Source: Selenomonadaceae bacterium (GTDB lineage: Bacteria; Bacillota; Negativicutes; Selenomonadales; Selenomonadaceae). Taken from it: 64,000 nucleotides of DNA. The stretch covers positions 1 to 64,000 of the forward strand of contig JAFUTY010000019.1 of the NCBI GenBank assembly GCA_017484005.1, given 5' to 3'. The translations under genes were made by a program, and so were the position numbers. Shown in pieces: positions 27,997 through 37,718 of the stretch. The notes under the pieces were generated by a model. The model was not told the DNA's origin and did no database searches. It saw nothing but the letters and a program-made list of their open reading frames with translations. Each line of letters begins with the position of its first letter. Positions within the stretch are counted from its first letter, which is position 1.

Positions 27997-29331
27997 ATGG
28001 ATATTTTCGCGCTGATAACTTCACTTCTCACAACGATCTCCTCGGTGATTATGCCGAGTGCTGAAGCCGTTGAAAATCAAATCGAGGTGTCCAAAATCGA
28101 AATGGCAGTCGAAAATTCTGTCGATGAATCTGACGAGGAAATTCCGGAAGAATCTGTCGAAACGAAAAAATTCAGACTCGTTTGGAATGTCTTTCCGTCT
28201 GCAGTGAAATATCAAGTCGTGATTGTCAGCAGCCTCGATGATTATCCGGAAGATGAAATTGTAACGCGCGATGAAATCTATACAAACGGCGTGGAAATCG
28301 ATCTGTCGCAATTCGAATCGCCGGAAAATTTTTATTGGAAAGTCTGTCCGTTGACTTATGAAGGACTTCCGCTCGCTGATTTTTCAGATCTTCGTCCGCT
28401 TTCGGATGCAGATATCAATCCAACTGAGCCTCGAATCACGACGCAATTTGGACAGATGGCTTATTCACCGCTGTTTCCAGTATATTCATGGATTCCTGTC
28501 GCGATTCCAACGGATGAAGATCCATTCGGCGAAAATGCAATGCGTCATGAAGTCGAAGTGCTGAAATTCGATGAAAAGACAAATTCATTTCAATTCGTGC
28601 GCTCGTTAATCGGTGAGCAGTATGACGTTTATGATGAATCTCCATACAACGTCGGCGGAACATATTTCTGGCATGTGAGATCGATTTCCGAGGAAGGTTA
28701 TGCATTGAGTGAGTGGTCAGATTTTTCGACGTTCGAAGTCACTGCACCGACGAAAGTTGCAGCATTCGGCGACAGTATCACTCACGGCGGCGGTGCGATG
28801 TCAGTTCCGCCTGGATATTTGATTTATGATTGGGAAACTTACTGCGATGTGCCGGTGAAAAATCTCGGACACAGCGGAGATACAACCAAAACTCTCCTCG
28901 ATAGATTTGAGCGCGATGTTCTTCCATTCGCTCCAAAAATTTTGATTATCATGGGCGGAGTCAATGATTTTCGCGAAGGGATCATTTCGAGCTGGAGATC
29001 GACGCAGAATCTCAAAGCGATCAGTAAAAAATGCGAAGAGCATGGAATTATTCCGATCTTTTTAACTGCAACGCCAATCAATCCAGCGATGATGGAGCAT
29101 TTTGGATTCGTCGAAACTCCTCCGGCAGATTGGCAGAAACATCAAAAATATATTAATGATTGGATTATGAAACAGCCGTATCACATAGATGTGGCGAGTC
29201 AATTAGCCGATGCAGATGGGAATCTCTATGATACTTCGGACGGCTTGCATCCAAATCAAGGCGGAAAGCAGATAATCGGTGAAATGGTGAATACATATTT
29301 GAAGGAACATTTCGCGGATGAATTAGAATAG
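27997..29331 (+). CDS. Secreted SGNH/GDSL esterase with N-terminal beta domain
   Basis: Exported protein of 444 residues. A signal peptide (about 1-22, ending PSAEA) is followed by an acidic linker, a beta-rich domain (about 50-245), and a C-terminal SGNH hydrolase. Catalytic blocks: AFGDSITHGGG, then NLGHSGDTTKT, IIMGGVNDF and SDGLHPN. It probably deacylates a surface glycan. I chose ATG 27997, 9 nt after GGAGGAG. It ends with TAG, one of two natural amber ends in the window; read-through would add 14 codons and run into the terminator loop, so TAG probably acts as a stop here. Confidence 0.8.
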   Translation: MDIFALITSLLTTISSVIMPSAEAVENQIEVSKIEMAVENSVDESDEEIPEESVETKKFRLVWNVFPSAVKYQVVIVSSLDDYPEDEIVTRDEIYTNGVEIDLSQFESPENFYWKVCPLTYEGLPLADFSDLRPLSDADINPTEPRITTQFGQMAYSPLFPVYSWIPVAIPTDEDPFGENAMRHEVEVLKFDEKTNSFQFVRSLIGEQYDVYDESPYNVGGTYFWHVRSISEEGYALSEWSDFSTFEVTAPTKVAAFGDSITHGGGAMSVPPGYLIYDWETYCDVPVKNLGHSGDTTKTLLDRFERDVLPFAPKILIIMGGVNDFREGIISSWRSTQNLKAISKKCEEHGIIPIFLTATPINPAMMEHFGFVETPPADWQKHQKYINDWIMKQPYHIDVASQLADADGNLYDTSDGLHPNQGGKQIIGEMVNTYLKEHFADELE

Positions 29332-29350
29332 ATCTTCCGAAAAAAAAAAA

Positions 29351-29392
29351 GAGATCCCCGATAGATCGTTTGATCTGTCGGGGATCTTTTTT
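29351..29392 (+). terminator. Terminator after the SGNH esterase gene
   Basis: A 15-bp stem (29353-29367 with 29372-29386) then T run. Its one imperfect pair is a U-G wobble on the plus strand. An A run on the left lets it also serve the convergent glycosyltransferase gene. Confidence 0.8.
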
Positions 29393-29401
29393 CATTTGTG
29401 A

Positions 29402-30322
29402 TCAAAATTCGAATTTTGGAAGTTCCTCCGCTCCATTTATAAAATTGTCCGCAAGTTGAATAATTTTTCTCAAGAATTCAGTTCGCTCGTCATTCATTTT
29501 ACGCCTAAAATTATAAATCGCATGATGATCATAAACTCCTTTCAACGCTTGAATTACTTCCTCCCGCGTCGTCAAAAAAATTTTTTGATCCCATGCACGT
29601 TGCACAAAGATATAAAAATCGATTGAAAACTCCTGCAGAATTTTGAAATCATGCGATGCTTTTTTGGGATGTTCACGTTGCACTGTCAAAATGTCGGGGA
29701 TATACATGAAATCGCCTTTACTTAACAATTGTAACCACGTCGAAACATCGATAAGCGAAAAAAATCCTCGATCCTCGTCTGACCAACACGCGTTATCTCC
29801 AAATCGCAAAAATTTCTTATTCATCAAGATGTGCGACGGCATCCCGATGAAATTGTAGCTCGTGATTAATAAATCCCTGCCAGTTTCAGTTCCAGATTTT
29901 TTTACAATTTTATCTCCGAAATGTTTTAGAAATTTGACATGATTTCCATCACCATCGACTTCTTCCGATCCAGACATCAACAGCGAGACATTTGGATTTT
30001 CTTCATATGTTTTCAGCATAACTTCAAGATGATTTGGTTTCCACGCGTCATCATCCATCAACCAATGAACCCATTCTGAATTCATATTGTCATAATGTCT
30101 CAAAAAATCCCAATTCGAATCTGCATTTCCATTTGGATCGTGAAAATATTTTATTCTTGAATCGTTGAAACTTTGGAGCATTGATTCAGTTTCATTGTTT
30201 GGACTGTTGTCACTTATAACAATTTCGAAATTTTGATAGGTCTGATTCAGTATCGATTCGAGCGCAAATTTTAAATATTGCGGACGATTGTATGTTGGAA
30301 TTAAAATTGTGACGAGATTCAT
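29402..30322 (-). CDS. Family 2 glycosyltransferase
   Basis: GT-A fold glycosyltransferase of 306 residues. NLVTILIPTYNRPQYL opens the protein, with ISDNSPNN for the nucleotide-binding part and MDDDAW as the DXD metal site near residue 98. No membrane segments are seen, so it is cytoplasmic, probably building a surface or flagellar glycan. I chose ATG 30322 with AAGGAGAC upstream. Confidence 0.85.
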   Translation of the reverse strand: MNLVTILIPTYNRPQYLKFALESILNQTYQNFEIVISDNSPNNETESMLQSFNDSRIKYFHDPNGNADSNWDFLRHYDNMNSEWVHWLMDDDAWKPNHLEVMLKTYEENPNVSLLMSGSEEVDGDGNHVKFLKHFGDKIVKKSGTETGRDLLITSYNFIGMPSHILMNKKFLRFGDNACWSDEDRGFFSLIDVSTWLQLLSKGDFMYIPDILTVQREHPKKASHDFKILQEFSIDFYIFVQRAWDQKIFLTTREEVIQALKGVYDHHAIYNFRRKMNDERTEFLRKIIQLADNFINGAEELPKFEF

Positions 30323-30350
30323 TCGCAAGTCTCCTTGAAAATTTTTCACG

Positions 30351-30380
30351 AGTATAATTCGAAAGTCGCGAGCGTTTCAA
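30351..30380 (-). promoter_or_regulatory. Promoter of the glycosyltransferase gene
   Basis: Minus-strand TTGAAA (30380-30375) and TATACT (30356-30351), 18 bp apart, about 30 bp before the ATG. Confidence 0.55.
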
Positions 30381-30438
30381 GTTGAAATTCATTTGAGCGT
30401 GATAAAAGATCGCAACTGAATTTTTGGGAGGTGTCTGT

Positions 30439-32019
30439 TTGAAGTTCAAAAATTTTTTGATCGCGGCAGTCTGTATCAGTGCTGTGAATTTTTTCGCGAA
30501 TGCAGTGGAGGCTGAAGAATCGATGAAATCAGATTTTCGTCCAGTCAATGCGCTCGGTCTCGGCGAATATAATCTCGAATTCAATCCAATCGGTTTTGAC
30601 TCTCGAACGGCAGAGATCGAGGGCAAATCGATTTCATTCCGCGCGTATGAAAATATTGTCTATGTGAAAAATCCAAAGAATGCTCAATATCAATCGCTCA
30701 ACATTTATATTCCGCAAAATTATCTCGACGGCAAATCGATAAATGGATACACTTCGAAAACTGCACCGATTTTCATGCCGACGGGAGTTGGAGGATACAT
30801 GCCTTCACTCGCTCAAACTCCGGATGATCGAATGGGAGGATCGACGATTCTCAAAGCTCTCGAGCGAGGATATGTCGTTGTTTCTCCAGCGATTCGAGGT
30901 CGAACGACGGTCGCAGATTCAGATTCGAAGCTGTATGTTGGAAAAGCTCCAGCGTTTGTCGTTGATTTCAAAGCGGCAGTTAGATTTTTACGCGCAAATC
31001 GAGATCGACTTCCAGCGGGCGATGTTGAAAAAATTGTCTCGAATGGAACATCGGCGGGAGGAGCATTGTCAGCATTGTTAGGCGCGACTGGAAACGCTCC
31101 GGATTATGAAAAATATTTGCGCGAAATCGGTGCGGCTCAAGAACGTGATGATATTTTTGCATCGAGCGATTATTGTCCAATAACGAATTTGGATCACGCA
31201 GACGCGGCTTATGAATGGATTTTCCATGACGTTTTGGAGGCACATCAATCAAATCGACAAGCTCCTCCTCCGGACATGAAAAATCCTCCTCCCGATGATT
31301 CGAAAAAAGATCGTCCGATGAATGCTCCGGTTGAAAATCAATCGGCAACTCCATTGACTGATATCGAGAAAAAAGTGTCTGATATCTTGCGAGCAGAATT
31401 TCCTATCTATGTAAATTCATTGGGATTGAAAGATCCATCGACTGGCGAGCTGTTATTGCTCGATGCAAACGGCGAGGGATCTTTCAAAAATTTTGTGAAG
31501 AGCAAATACATCGAATCAGCGCAGGATGCTTTGAATTCCGGAGAATCGCTCAAGGATCTCGATTGGATTGTGCTCAATGGCAAAAAAGTTGTCGATGTGG
31601 ATTTGGATAAATATGCAGTTTATGCGACGCGAATGAAAGCTCCTCCAGCGTTTGACAAATTGGATCTTTCATCGGGAGAGAATGATGAATTTGCAACGGA
31701 ATCGAATGAGCCGAGACATTTCACTCGCACATCGAAAATTCATGAAACAAAATCTGGAGAAATTGCCGATGCAGATCAAATTCGATTGATGAATCCGATG
31801 AATTTTATTGGGCGCGAGGATGTTCAAGTCGCAAAGCATTTTCGAATCAGACACGGCGCGATTGATCGAGATACATCGCTTGCAATTCCATCGATTTTAG
31901 CGTTGAAACTCATGAATTCCGGAATCGATGTTGATTTCTATTCGCCATGGAATCGAGGACATGCCGGCGATTATGATCTTCCAGAACTTTTTGATTGGAT
32001 CGATTCAATTTGTAAGTAA
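30439..32019 (+). CDS. Secreted tannase-like alpha/beta hydrolase
   Basis: Exported hydrolase of 526 residues with a signal peptide (about 1-24, ending NAVEAEE). The nucleophile elbow SNGTSAGGALSALLG lies near residue 200, and the charge-relay histidine is probably in PWNRGHAGDYDLP near the C-terminus. It resembles bacterial subtype B tannases and may cleave gallate or other aromatic esters; a Pro-rich insert (APPPDMKNPPPDD) near residue 280 is unusual. I chose TTG 30439, with GGGAGGTG upstream. Confidence 0.75.
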   Translation: MKFKNFLIAAVCISAVNFFANAVEAEESMKSDFRPVNALGLGEYNLEFNPIGFDSRTAEIEGKSISFRAYENIVYVKNPKNAQYQSLNIYIPQNYLDGKSINGYTSKTAPIFMPTGVGGYMPSLAQTPDDRMGGSTILKALERGYVVVSPAIRGRTTVADSDSKLYVGKAPAFVVDFKAAVRFLRANRDRLPAGDVEKIVSNGTSAGGALSALLGATGNAPDYEKYLREIGAAQERDDIFASSDYCPITNLDHADAAYEWIFHDVLEAHQSNRQAPPPDMKNPPPDDSKKDRPMNAPVENQSATPLTDIEKKVSDILRAEFPIYVNSLGLKDPSTGELLLLDANGEGSFKNFVKSKYIESAQDALNSGESLKDLDWIVLNGKKVVDVDLDKYAVYATRMKAPPAFDKLDLSSGENDEFATESNEPRHFTRTSKIHETKSGEIADADQIRLMNPMNFIGREDVQVAKHFRIRHGAIDRDTSLAIPSILALKLMNSGIDVDFYSPWNRGHAGDYDLPELFDWIDSICK

Positions 32020-32026
32020 CAAAAAA

Positions 32027-32068
32027 AGATCCTCGACAGATCATTTGCAATCTATCGAGGATTTTTTT
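32027..32068 (+). terminator. Terminator after the tannase-like gene
   Basis: A 12-bp stem (32029-32040 with 32051-32062) preceded by A7 and followed by T7. Confidence 0.8.
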
Positions 32069-32159
32069 ATTTGTGAAGGAGATCAATTTATCATGAAGAA
32101 TATTTTATATTGCAGTCACGATGATTGCAAAAATAAAATCCATGGAAGGAGAGATTTTC

Positions 32160-34169
32160 ATGATCTCCAAACGTTTAAGACGAGCGATACTAAGTTTGCT
32201 CGTGGTGGGCTATATTATTGCCCCCCCCCCCCCAGTAATTCACGCCCAAAATCCTGTTTCCGTTGATTCTCAAGAAATCGATGTTGAATCGAGAGAATCA
32301 AACGAGGATTTTTTGAATTATCTCGAGCTGATTGATAACTTCGTGACGGCTGAGAGAATTCCAACAAATCGATGGGACACTCCAGCGAATGTCACTGTTA
32401 TCACGTCGCAAGAAATCGAGGACAATCATTATCAAACTGTCGCTGAAGCATTGAGTCATGTGAATGGCGTTGTAATCGGCGGATCTGACGGAGTGACTAC
32501 TAGTGGTTATATCACTATGAACGTAGGTCAGAGCGTGTTGCTACTCATCGATGGGCATCGTGCAAATCATGGTCAAGAATTTACATCATTGTCTCTATCA
32601 GATCTTAGCCTGATCCCGTCAATAAAAATTGTTGATAGAATAGAGATTGTCAAGGGTGGATATTCGGCTCTCTATGGATCTGAGGCAGTCGGCGGAGTTG
32701 TCAATATTATTACGAAGAAAGGCGTTCGAAACGAAACTGAAGTTGATGTCAACTATGGATCTTGGAAACGTCAAAATTATGAAATCACGAATCAAGGTCT
32801 CAAGGGAAAATTGAGTTGGTTTGTGACCGCTGGATTTGGGAAGAGCGATCCATTCAAATACAATGCCGCACCTACCAATAATGCACTATATTCACAAACT
32901 GATTATAAAGATCGCGATTTTGCAATTCGACTCGATGATCAATTTGACGATCGTCGATCACTGACAGTGAGTTATTTTCATCGTTCACATGACTTCATAA
33001 ATGAGACTCTATACAGGATGTATAACAATGCAAGCGTCGAATATCGATTTAAAGAGGATACAAAAACTCCCGGATGGATTCGATACGTAAATAATTATGT
33101 GACGGCTCCTGAAGGATACTCTGATACGTCCAAGTTGCAAAGTTTGGAATATCAAAACGGTTGGGAACTTGGAGATCGCCATGCATTAATCGCTGGAATT
33201 GAGTTTCATCGAAATGAACTTAGTTATTCAATGTTGGGAATCGAAGATGCAAAGCTCAACAGTCAGGCAGCTTATTTACAGGATACTTTTAAACTGACTG
33301 ATAAATGGACTCTCGTTCCTGGCGTGAGATTCGATCATAGAAAAGATTATGGACATCAATGGTCTCCAAAATTCGCAACGAACTATCGCGCTGATGATAA
33401 GACGAGATTTTTTATTTCTTACGGGCGAGTCTATCAAGCACCAACACTTACTCAGTTATACGCTGATAACGAATCAAATGACTATGCTCAAGTTTTGATT
33501 CTTGGAGGATATTGGCTAAAAAACAATCCTGATTTTTCTACCTTACTTGGACGCGATCTGACAAATTTCAGAGCTGAAAAGGGACACACTGAAATGCTCG
33601 GTTTTGAACATAATTTTGATGACAATTCCAATGTTTCGATGACTTTATTTAATACAAGACTTAACGATGTTGTGAGCTACTATACAACACAACCAGTATT
33701 TTATAATCCTGTCACTAATCTATATATCAGTGGAATGTTCATTGATAATTCGAGCGTAGAAAAAAACCGTGGAATTGATTTGACCTTCCGTCAGAGAGTC
33801 AATGATGATTGGAGTTATGATCTCGGTTATACTCATACTAGTTATGAACTTTTGAACACGGCAAACAATTCCACGAGAAGTGATCATGCTCAACCGAATG
33901 GATATCGAGTTGGAGTTCACTATCGACATGGCGCATGGAAAGCGAATCTCCTCGGAATCATGGCGAGCGGCTTAGATTCTCAATACTTCCCATCGAGTAG
34001 TTACGCTGTGCTTGATTTGAATGCAAGTTATGATATCAATGATCGCGCTACTGTTTACTTCCGGACTCTGAATTTCACTGATGAAGATTATAGAACTTAT
34101 GGTTCTACTTCTGGCGATGAGCGTTCTCCAGGAAGATTTTTCCAAATCGGTGCAACTTACAAATTCTGA
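32160..34169 (+). CDS. TonB-dependent outer-membrane receptor with C13 tract in its signal peptide
   Basis: Outer-membrane gated barrel of 669 residues that would import a siderophore, haem or cobalamin using TonB energy. The signal peptide MISKRLRRAILSLLVVG leads into PPPP, coded by a run of 13 C, then VIHAQ. The plug domain has NVTVITSQEIEDN, LLLIDGHRA and GGYSALYGSEAVGGVVNII; the barrel ends RFFQIGATYKF with the typical terminal Phe. I chose ATG 32160, with GGAGAGA upstream. It proves an outer membrane. The C13 is in frame (ON); gain or loss of a C would abolish export. The ligand cannot be told. Confidence 0.88.
   Translation: MISKRLRRAILSLLVVGYIIAPPPPVIHAQNPVSVDSQEIDVESRESNEDFLNYLELIDNFVTAERIPTNRWDTPANVTVITSQEIEDNHYQTVAEALSHVNGVVIGGSDGVTTSGYITMNVGQSVLLLIDGHRANHGQEFTSLSLSDLSLIPSIKIVDRIEIVKGGYSALYGSEAVGGVVNIITKKGVRNETEVDVNYGSWKRQNYEITNQGLKGKLSWFVTAGFGKSDPFKYNAAPTNNALYSQTDYKDRDFAIRLDDQFDDRRSLTVSYFHRSHDFINETLYRMYNNASVEYRFKEDTKTPGWIRYVNNYVTAPEGYSDTSKLQSLEYQNGWELGDRHALIAGIEFHRNELSYSMLGIEDAKLNSQAAYLQDTFKLTDKWTLVPGVRFDHRKDYGHQWSPKFATNYRADDKTRFFISYGRVYQAPTLTQLYADNESNDYAQVLILGGYWLKNNPDFSTLLGRDLTNFRAEKGHTEMLGFEHNFDDNSNVSMTLFNTRLNDVVSYYTTQPVFYNPVTNLYISGMFIDNSSVEKNRGIDLTFRQRVNDDWSYDLGYTHTSYELLNTANNSTRSDHAQPNGYRVGVHYRHGAWKANLLGIMASGLDSQYFPSSSYAVLDLNASYDINDRATVYFRTLNFTDEDYRTYGSTSGDERSPGRFFQIGATYKF
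32221..32233 (+). repeat. Poly-C tract (C13) in the TonB receptor signal peptide
   Basis: Thirteen consecutive C encode Ala-Pro4 at the end of the signal peptide. A frame change here would stop receptor synthesis within a few dozen codons. Confidence 0.88.
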
Positions 34170-34189
34170 TCCTTGATTAAATTCCGAAC

Positions 34190-34235
34190 AAAAAAAAGAT
34201 CCCTCGACCAATTTGATCGAAGGATCTTTTTTTTA
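34190..34235. terminator. Bidirectional terminator between TonB receptor and flagellin genes
   Basis: Inner stem 34198-34209 with 34215-34226, flanked by A8 and T8 runs and by outer TCCGAA/TTCGGA-type arms. Imperfect pairs are G-U wobbles on the minus strand, so it favours the flagellin transcript. Confidence 0.8.
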
Positions 34236-34244
34236 ATTCGGATT

Positions 34245-35561
34245 TCATTGCAACAGGGATAAAACTGCCGATGAATTTTGATTTGCTTGAGCTAGCATCG
34301 ATTGAGACGCTTGAAGTAAAACATTGTTCTTCGTGTATTCAGTCATTTCTTTTGCCATGTCAGCATCGCGAATTGTGGATTCAGATGCTGAAGTATTTTC
34401 CGAAGAAACTGTGAGATTCGATGAAGTGTAATCGAATCGAGCTTGAATCGCGCCGAGAGTTGTTTGCATATCGAGAGCTCGAGATAATGCATTATCGAGG
34501 AGATTCACCGAAATATTTGCCATGCCTCGAGTTTCAACACTCACTTGACTTCCTTTATTATTTCGAAGTCCCAATGCTTGTGATCTCATATCTTTCAAGC
34601 CGACTTTGATTGATTGATTCGATTTTTCGCCGGTGTGAAAAGTTATAGCGTTATCTTCCGACGCATCTTCAGGATGAATCACTTCGATGAAATTGTTTAG
34701 AGCTTGAGTTGCGCGAGTTTTGATATTGCCTTCGCTATCGGTGATTCGCACTGTGAGACTCGAAATTTGTCCCGCAATTCCTGGATCTCTAGCGGAAATG
34801 ATAACTGCATTTTCGCCGTCGGGAGTCGAAACATTGCTTCCGCCGTGACTTGTGCCAGCTATCGAGCCAACGCTAATTGGATCTGAGAACGGCTCGTCAA
34901 TATTCGACAACATAACCGAAATCGATTTATCCGCTACAAGAAAAAGTGGTTGATCTGGAATCATCGTGACACCATCTCCGCCTGTCACATACGTTGTAAA
35001 CAATCGATCAGTGCTTTGAATTTCAAGATGATGTCCCGCCCGATCTTTCAAATCTGTGAGAGCCGTCGATGCCGTTGTATCAGTCGCAAGGCTCATATTG
35101 ATGTAAGTTGACTTCGTTGCAGAGCCAGCGGAATTTTTTGTTCCATCAAGCAAATATTTTCCATTGTATGTGACGTTTGCATTATCATCGATTTGATCGA
35201 CAAGCTGATCGATCTCTTTTTGAATCGTTTGGCGATCCGTTTCAGAATTGTTAGTGTCATTCGCCGCGTTAATCGCTTTCTCTTTGAGTGTTTTAAGAAT
35301 TTCGACAGTCGAATTTATCGCGCCTTCAGCTGTTTTGAGCATCGAGTTTCCATTTTGAGTATTTTGATTCGCTTGATCCAAAGATCGAATTCTGACTCTC
35401 ATTCGTTCCGAGATCGAATATTCAGACGCTCCATCAGCCGCTGAATTGATTTTCATTCCGCTCGAAACTTTTTTCAACGATTTAGAAAGATCTTTCGAGT
35501 TTTTGTTGAGTTTATTGAGAGTCGAATTTGCATCGAGATTATTTTTTACAACCATCGCCAT
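34245..35561 (-). CDS. Flagellin, intact copy
   Basis: Filament protein of 438 residues. The conserved N-terminal D0/D1 part has LNKLNKNSKDLSKSLKKVSS, AADGASEYSISERMR and SLDQANQNTQNGNSML; the C-terminal D1/D0 part has ASESTIRDADMAKEM and ends LAQANQNSSAVLSLLQ. The middle 230 or so residues are the variable surface domain. GAGGAGGG precedes the ATG. No sigma-28-type promoter was clear. The neighbouring copy is frameshifted, so this may be the only functional one of the pair. Confidence 0.93.
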   Translation of the reverse strand: MAMVVKNNLDANSTLNKLNKNSKDLSKSLKKVSSGMKINSAADGASEYSISERMRVRIRSLDQANQNTQNGNSMLKTAEGAINSTVEILKTLKEKAINAANDTNNSETDRQTIQKEIDQLVDQIDDNANVTYNGKYLLDGTKNSAGSATKSTYINMSLATDTTASTALTDLKDRAGHHLEIQSTDRLFTTYVTGGDGVTMIPDQPLFLVADKSISVMLSNIDEPFSDPISVGSIAGTSHGGSNVSTPDGENAVIISARDPGIAGQISSLTVRITDSEGNIKTRATQALNNFIEVIHPEDASEDNAITFHTGEKSNQSIKVGLKDMRSQALGLRNNKGSQVSVETRGMANISVNLLDNALSRALDMQTTLGAIQARFDYTSSNLTVSSENTSASESTIRDADMAKEMTEYTKNNVLLQASQSMLAQANQNSSAVLSLLQ

Positions 35562-35620
35562 GAGAATCCCTCCTCAAGAGTCCTATGCATGAATCGAATT
35601 TTTAAATACTGAACTTGAGC

Positions 35621-35651
35621 AAAAAAAATAGATCGCCATTTTCTGACGATC
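35621..35651 (-). terminator. Terminator after flagellin copy 2
   Basis: An 8-bp stem (35631-35638 with 35644-35651) with a GAAAA loop and a T run on the minus strand. Confidence 0.65.
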
Positions 35652-35666
35652 TTGTAAATTCCGAGG

Positions 35667-36916
35667 TTATTGTAGCAATTCAATAACCGATGAACTGCTA
35701 CGATTCGATTGCGCAAGCATCATTTGCGATGACTGAGTTAATAGATTGAGTTTTGAGTAATTTGTCATTTCGCTAGCAAAATCCAAATCGCGAATTGTCG
35801 ATTCAGAGGCCGCTGTATTTTCTCGCGCGACGGAATTATTTGCATATGAATAATCGATTCGCGACTGAATTGCGCCGACAAATCCTTTTTGTCTCATAAC
35901 TGTCGCGATTGCATTGTCTAGAGTTGCAACTGCGGCTTCAGATTTTTCCTGCGTAAAAATATCGATCGGCTTTCCTCCCTCGCCTCGAAGTCCCAACGCC
36001 GCGGCTCTCATATCGCTCAAGCCAACTTTGATTGAATGATTCGCGCCTGGTCCAAGATGAAACGTCAATGAATGTTCATCCGCCGCATCTTCCGCTCGAG
36101 TGACTTCGACAAAATCGTTGAGAATTTCTGTTGCATCGCAACGAACTCTTCCCTCATTGTCAGTCACGAGAATTGCAATTCCCGCGATTTGATCTCTAAC
36201 TCCTGCAGTTTTTGCGTGCGCTGATAAAACATTCGTTCCATTAGGAGAGTAGATTTTTTCACCAGTATAATCAAATCCAACCGTGTTGCTATCATCCCAA
36301 TCGAATCCGCGATCTTGAGCCAATCCTGCAAGAGTAGTTTCGCCAGTGTAATCTTTGCCGCTCGAATCCTGTTTATAAATCGTCGTGCCGTCATAATTGA
36401 CAACTGATAGCGTGATTTTATCCGTCGTTGCAGTATCAGTCGAAATATTCATATTCATATATCCAGAAGCAGTCGCGACGCCTTGAAATCTCAGCGAGCC
36501 ATCCATCATCAATTTCCCGTTGTATGTGACAGTTGCATTGCCATCGATTTGGTCAATCATACTGTCGAGATCTTTTTGAGTTGTCTCGCGATCGTAAATT
36601 GATCGATCGGAATCATTTGCCGCCTCGAGAGCGCGTTCCTTCAATGTTTTCAAGATATCGAGCGTGTTTTGAAGTGCGCCCTCGAGAGTTTGCATCATCG
36701 AATTGGAATTTTGGGCGTTTGAATTTGCTTGATCCAAAGATCGAATTTGGACGCGCATTTGTTCAGAGATTGAATATCCGATGCGCCATCTCTTACACCA
36801 CGAATTTTCATTCCGCTCGCGATTTTTTGCAGTGATTTTGAAAGTGAATCGCTGTTAGTATCAACAACGTTCAAAGCTCGAGTTGCGTCCATATTATTAG
36901 CGATAACCATTGACAT
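35667..36916 (-). pseudogene. Flagellin, second copy with one-base frameshift
   Basis: The first 47 codons from ATG 36916 (AAAGGAGGG upstream) encode MSMVIANNMDATRALNVVD and KSLQKIASGMKIRGVRDGAS, then the frame is lost near 36776-36780. The rest is open in another frame from EQMRVQIRSLDQANSNAQN to the C-terminal ASESTIRDLDFASEM and SSSSVIELLQ. Compared with the intact copy, one base is missing in the codon matching Glu of GASEYSIS. With that base the protein would be about 415 residues. All other flagellin features are kept, so the lesion is recent, a sequencing error, or a switch. Confidence 0.85.
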
Positions 36917-37002
36917 TCAAAAATCCCTCCTTTCAAAAAATTTTTAAAAATCCTCTAAAAGTTTTTATCGAAGATTTTTGAAAAGTCATTATACTTCCGG
37001 AC

Positions 37003-37040
37003 AAAAAAAATCGAGCCTCCAAATTTCTTCGGAGACTCGA
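37003..37040 (-). terminator. Terminator after the GNAT gene
   Basis: A 10-bp stem (37011-37020 with 37031-37040) with the T8 run on the minus strand. Confidence 0.75.
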
Positions 37041-37044
37041 TCAA

Positions 37045-37608
37045 TCATAAATTCGAAAATTTGAGTATCGGCGGAGGATTTTCAGATCGATCACGAAGAT
37101 CTTTCATCATGATCGTCATGTCATACCACCGATCAAATTTGAATCCACACTTTGGGAGTTTGCCGACGATTTGAAATCCAAGTTTTTCGTGGAATTTCAA
37201 ACTTGCATTCGTCAGAAATTCATCCTCGATTTCAGTCGTCGCAACTCTAGCATACAAACTCACGAAATTCTGATCTCTAGAAATTTTTTCTATCTTCTCA
37301 TAGAGAAGTTTTCCAATCCCTTGACGCTGAAAATCTTGCTGCAGATATATCGACGCCTCAACGCAGTATTGATAAGCCGCCCGCTCTGCAAAAAGATCTG
37401 TATAAGCGAATCCAGCGATTTCATCATCGATTATCGCGACTAAAAATGGAAATCGTTTCTGAATATGTTTCATGCGTTGCCGAAATTTTTCGATCGACGG
37501 AAGATCATATTCGAAAGAAACAGCAGTCCTATCGACGTATGGGGAATAGATTTCTAAAATTTTTTCTGCGTCACTGATTTCAGCGACTCTAATTTTTACT
37601 TCAGACAT
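37045..37608 (-). CDS. GNAT acetyltransferase, phosphinothricin-acetyltransferase-like
   Basis: Cytoplasmic acetyl-CoA-dependent N-acetyltransferase of 187 residues. The N-terminal IRVAEISDAEKILEIYSPYV, the acetyl-CoA loop RQGIGKLLYEKI near residue 95 and the C-terminal KLGFQIVGKLPKCGFKFDRWYD match the Pat/YwnH group, which acetylates small amino compounds. The exact substrate is unknown. It is a single gene with its own terminator. Confidence 0.8.
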   Translation of the reverse strand: MSEVKIRVAEISDAEKILEIYSPYVDRTAVSFEYDLPSIEKFRQRMKHIQKRFPFLVAIIDDEIAGFAYTDLFAERAAYQYCVEASIYLQQDFQRQGIGKLLYEKIEKISRDQNFVSLYARVATTEIEDEFLTNASLKFHEKLGFQIVGKLPKCGFKFDRWYDMTIMMKDLRDRSENPPPILKFSNL

Positions 37609-37718
37609 TTTCTATTCCTCTGCAACCAAAAATTTCGGCGAATAAAAACCAGATCGATTTGAATGCACAAGCGTGACGCTTGACCCAATTTAATTTGAAA
37701 TTAGATCTTCTTTCGAAA

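Noticed and set aside
29329..29392. Read-through of the TAG at the end of the SGNH esterase gene
   Set aside because: The catalytic domain is complete before the TAG, and the added 14 codons would run through the terminator A run and loop; TAG as a plain stop explains it better.
32020..32160. Cobalamin riboswitch upstream of the TonB receptor
   Set aside because: The spacer is only 140 bp, is taken up by a terminator, and shows no B12-box-like sequence.
32093..32266. Short open frame with a good ribosome site (MKNILYCSHDDC) overlapping the TonB receptor start
   Set aside because: It is in another frame from the receptor, has no recognisable domain or signal peptide, and crosses the C13 tract into a quick stop. 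A leader peptide is possible but unsupported.
35562..35620. Sigma-28 flagellar promoter before the intact flagellin gene
   Set aside because: I could not find a TAAA and GCCGATAA pair at the right spacing.
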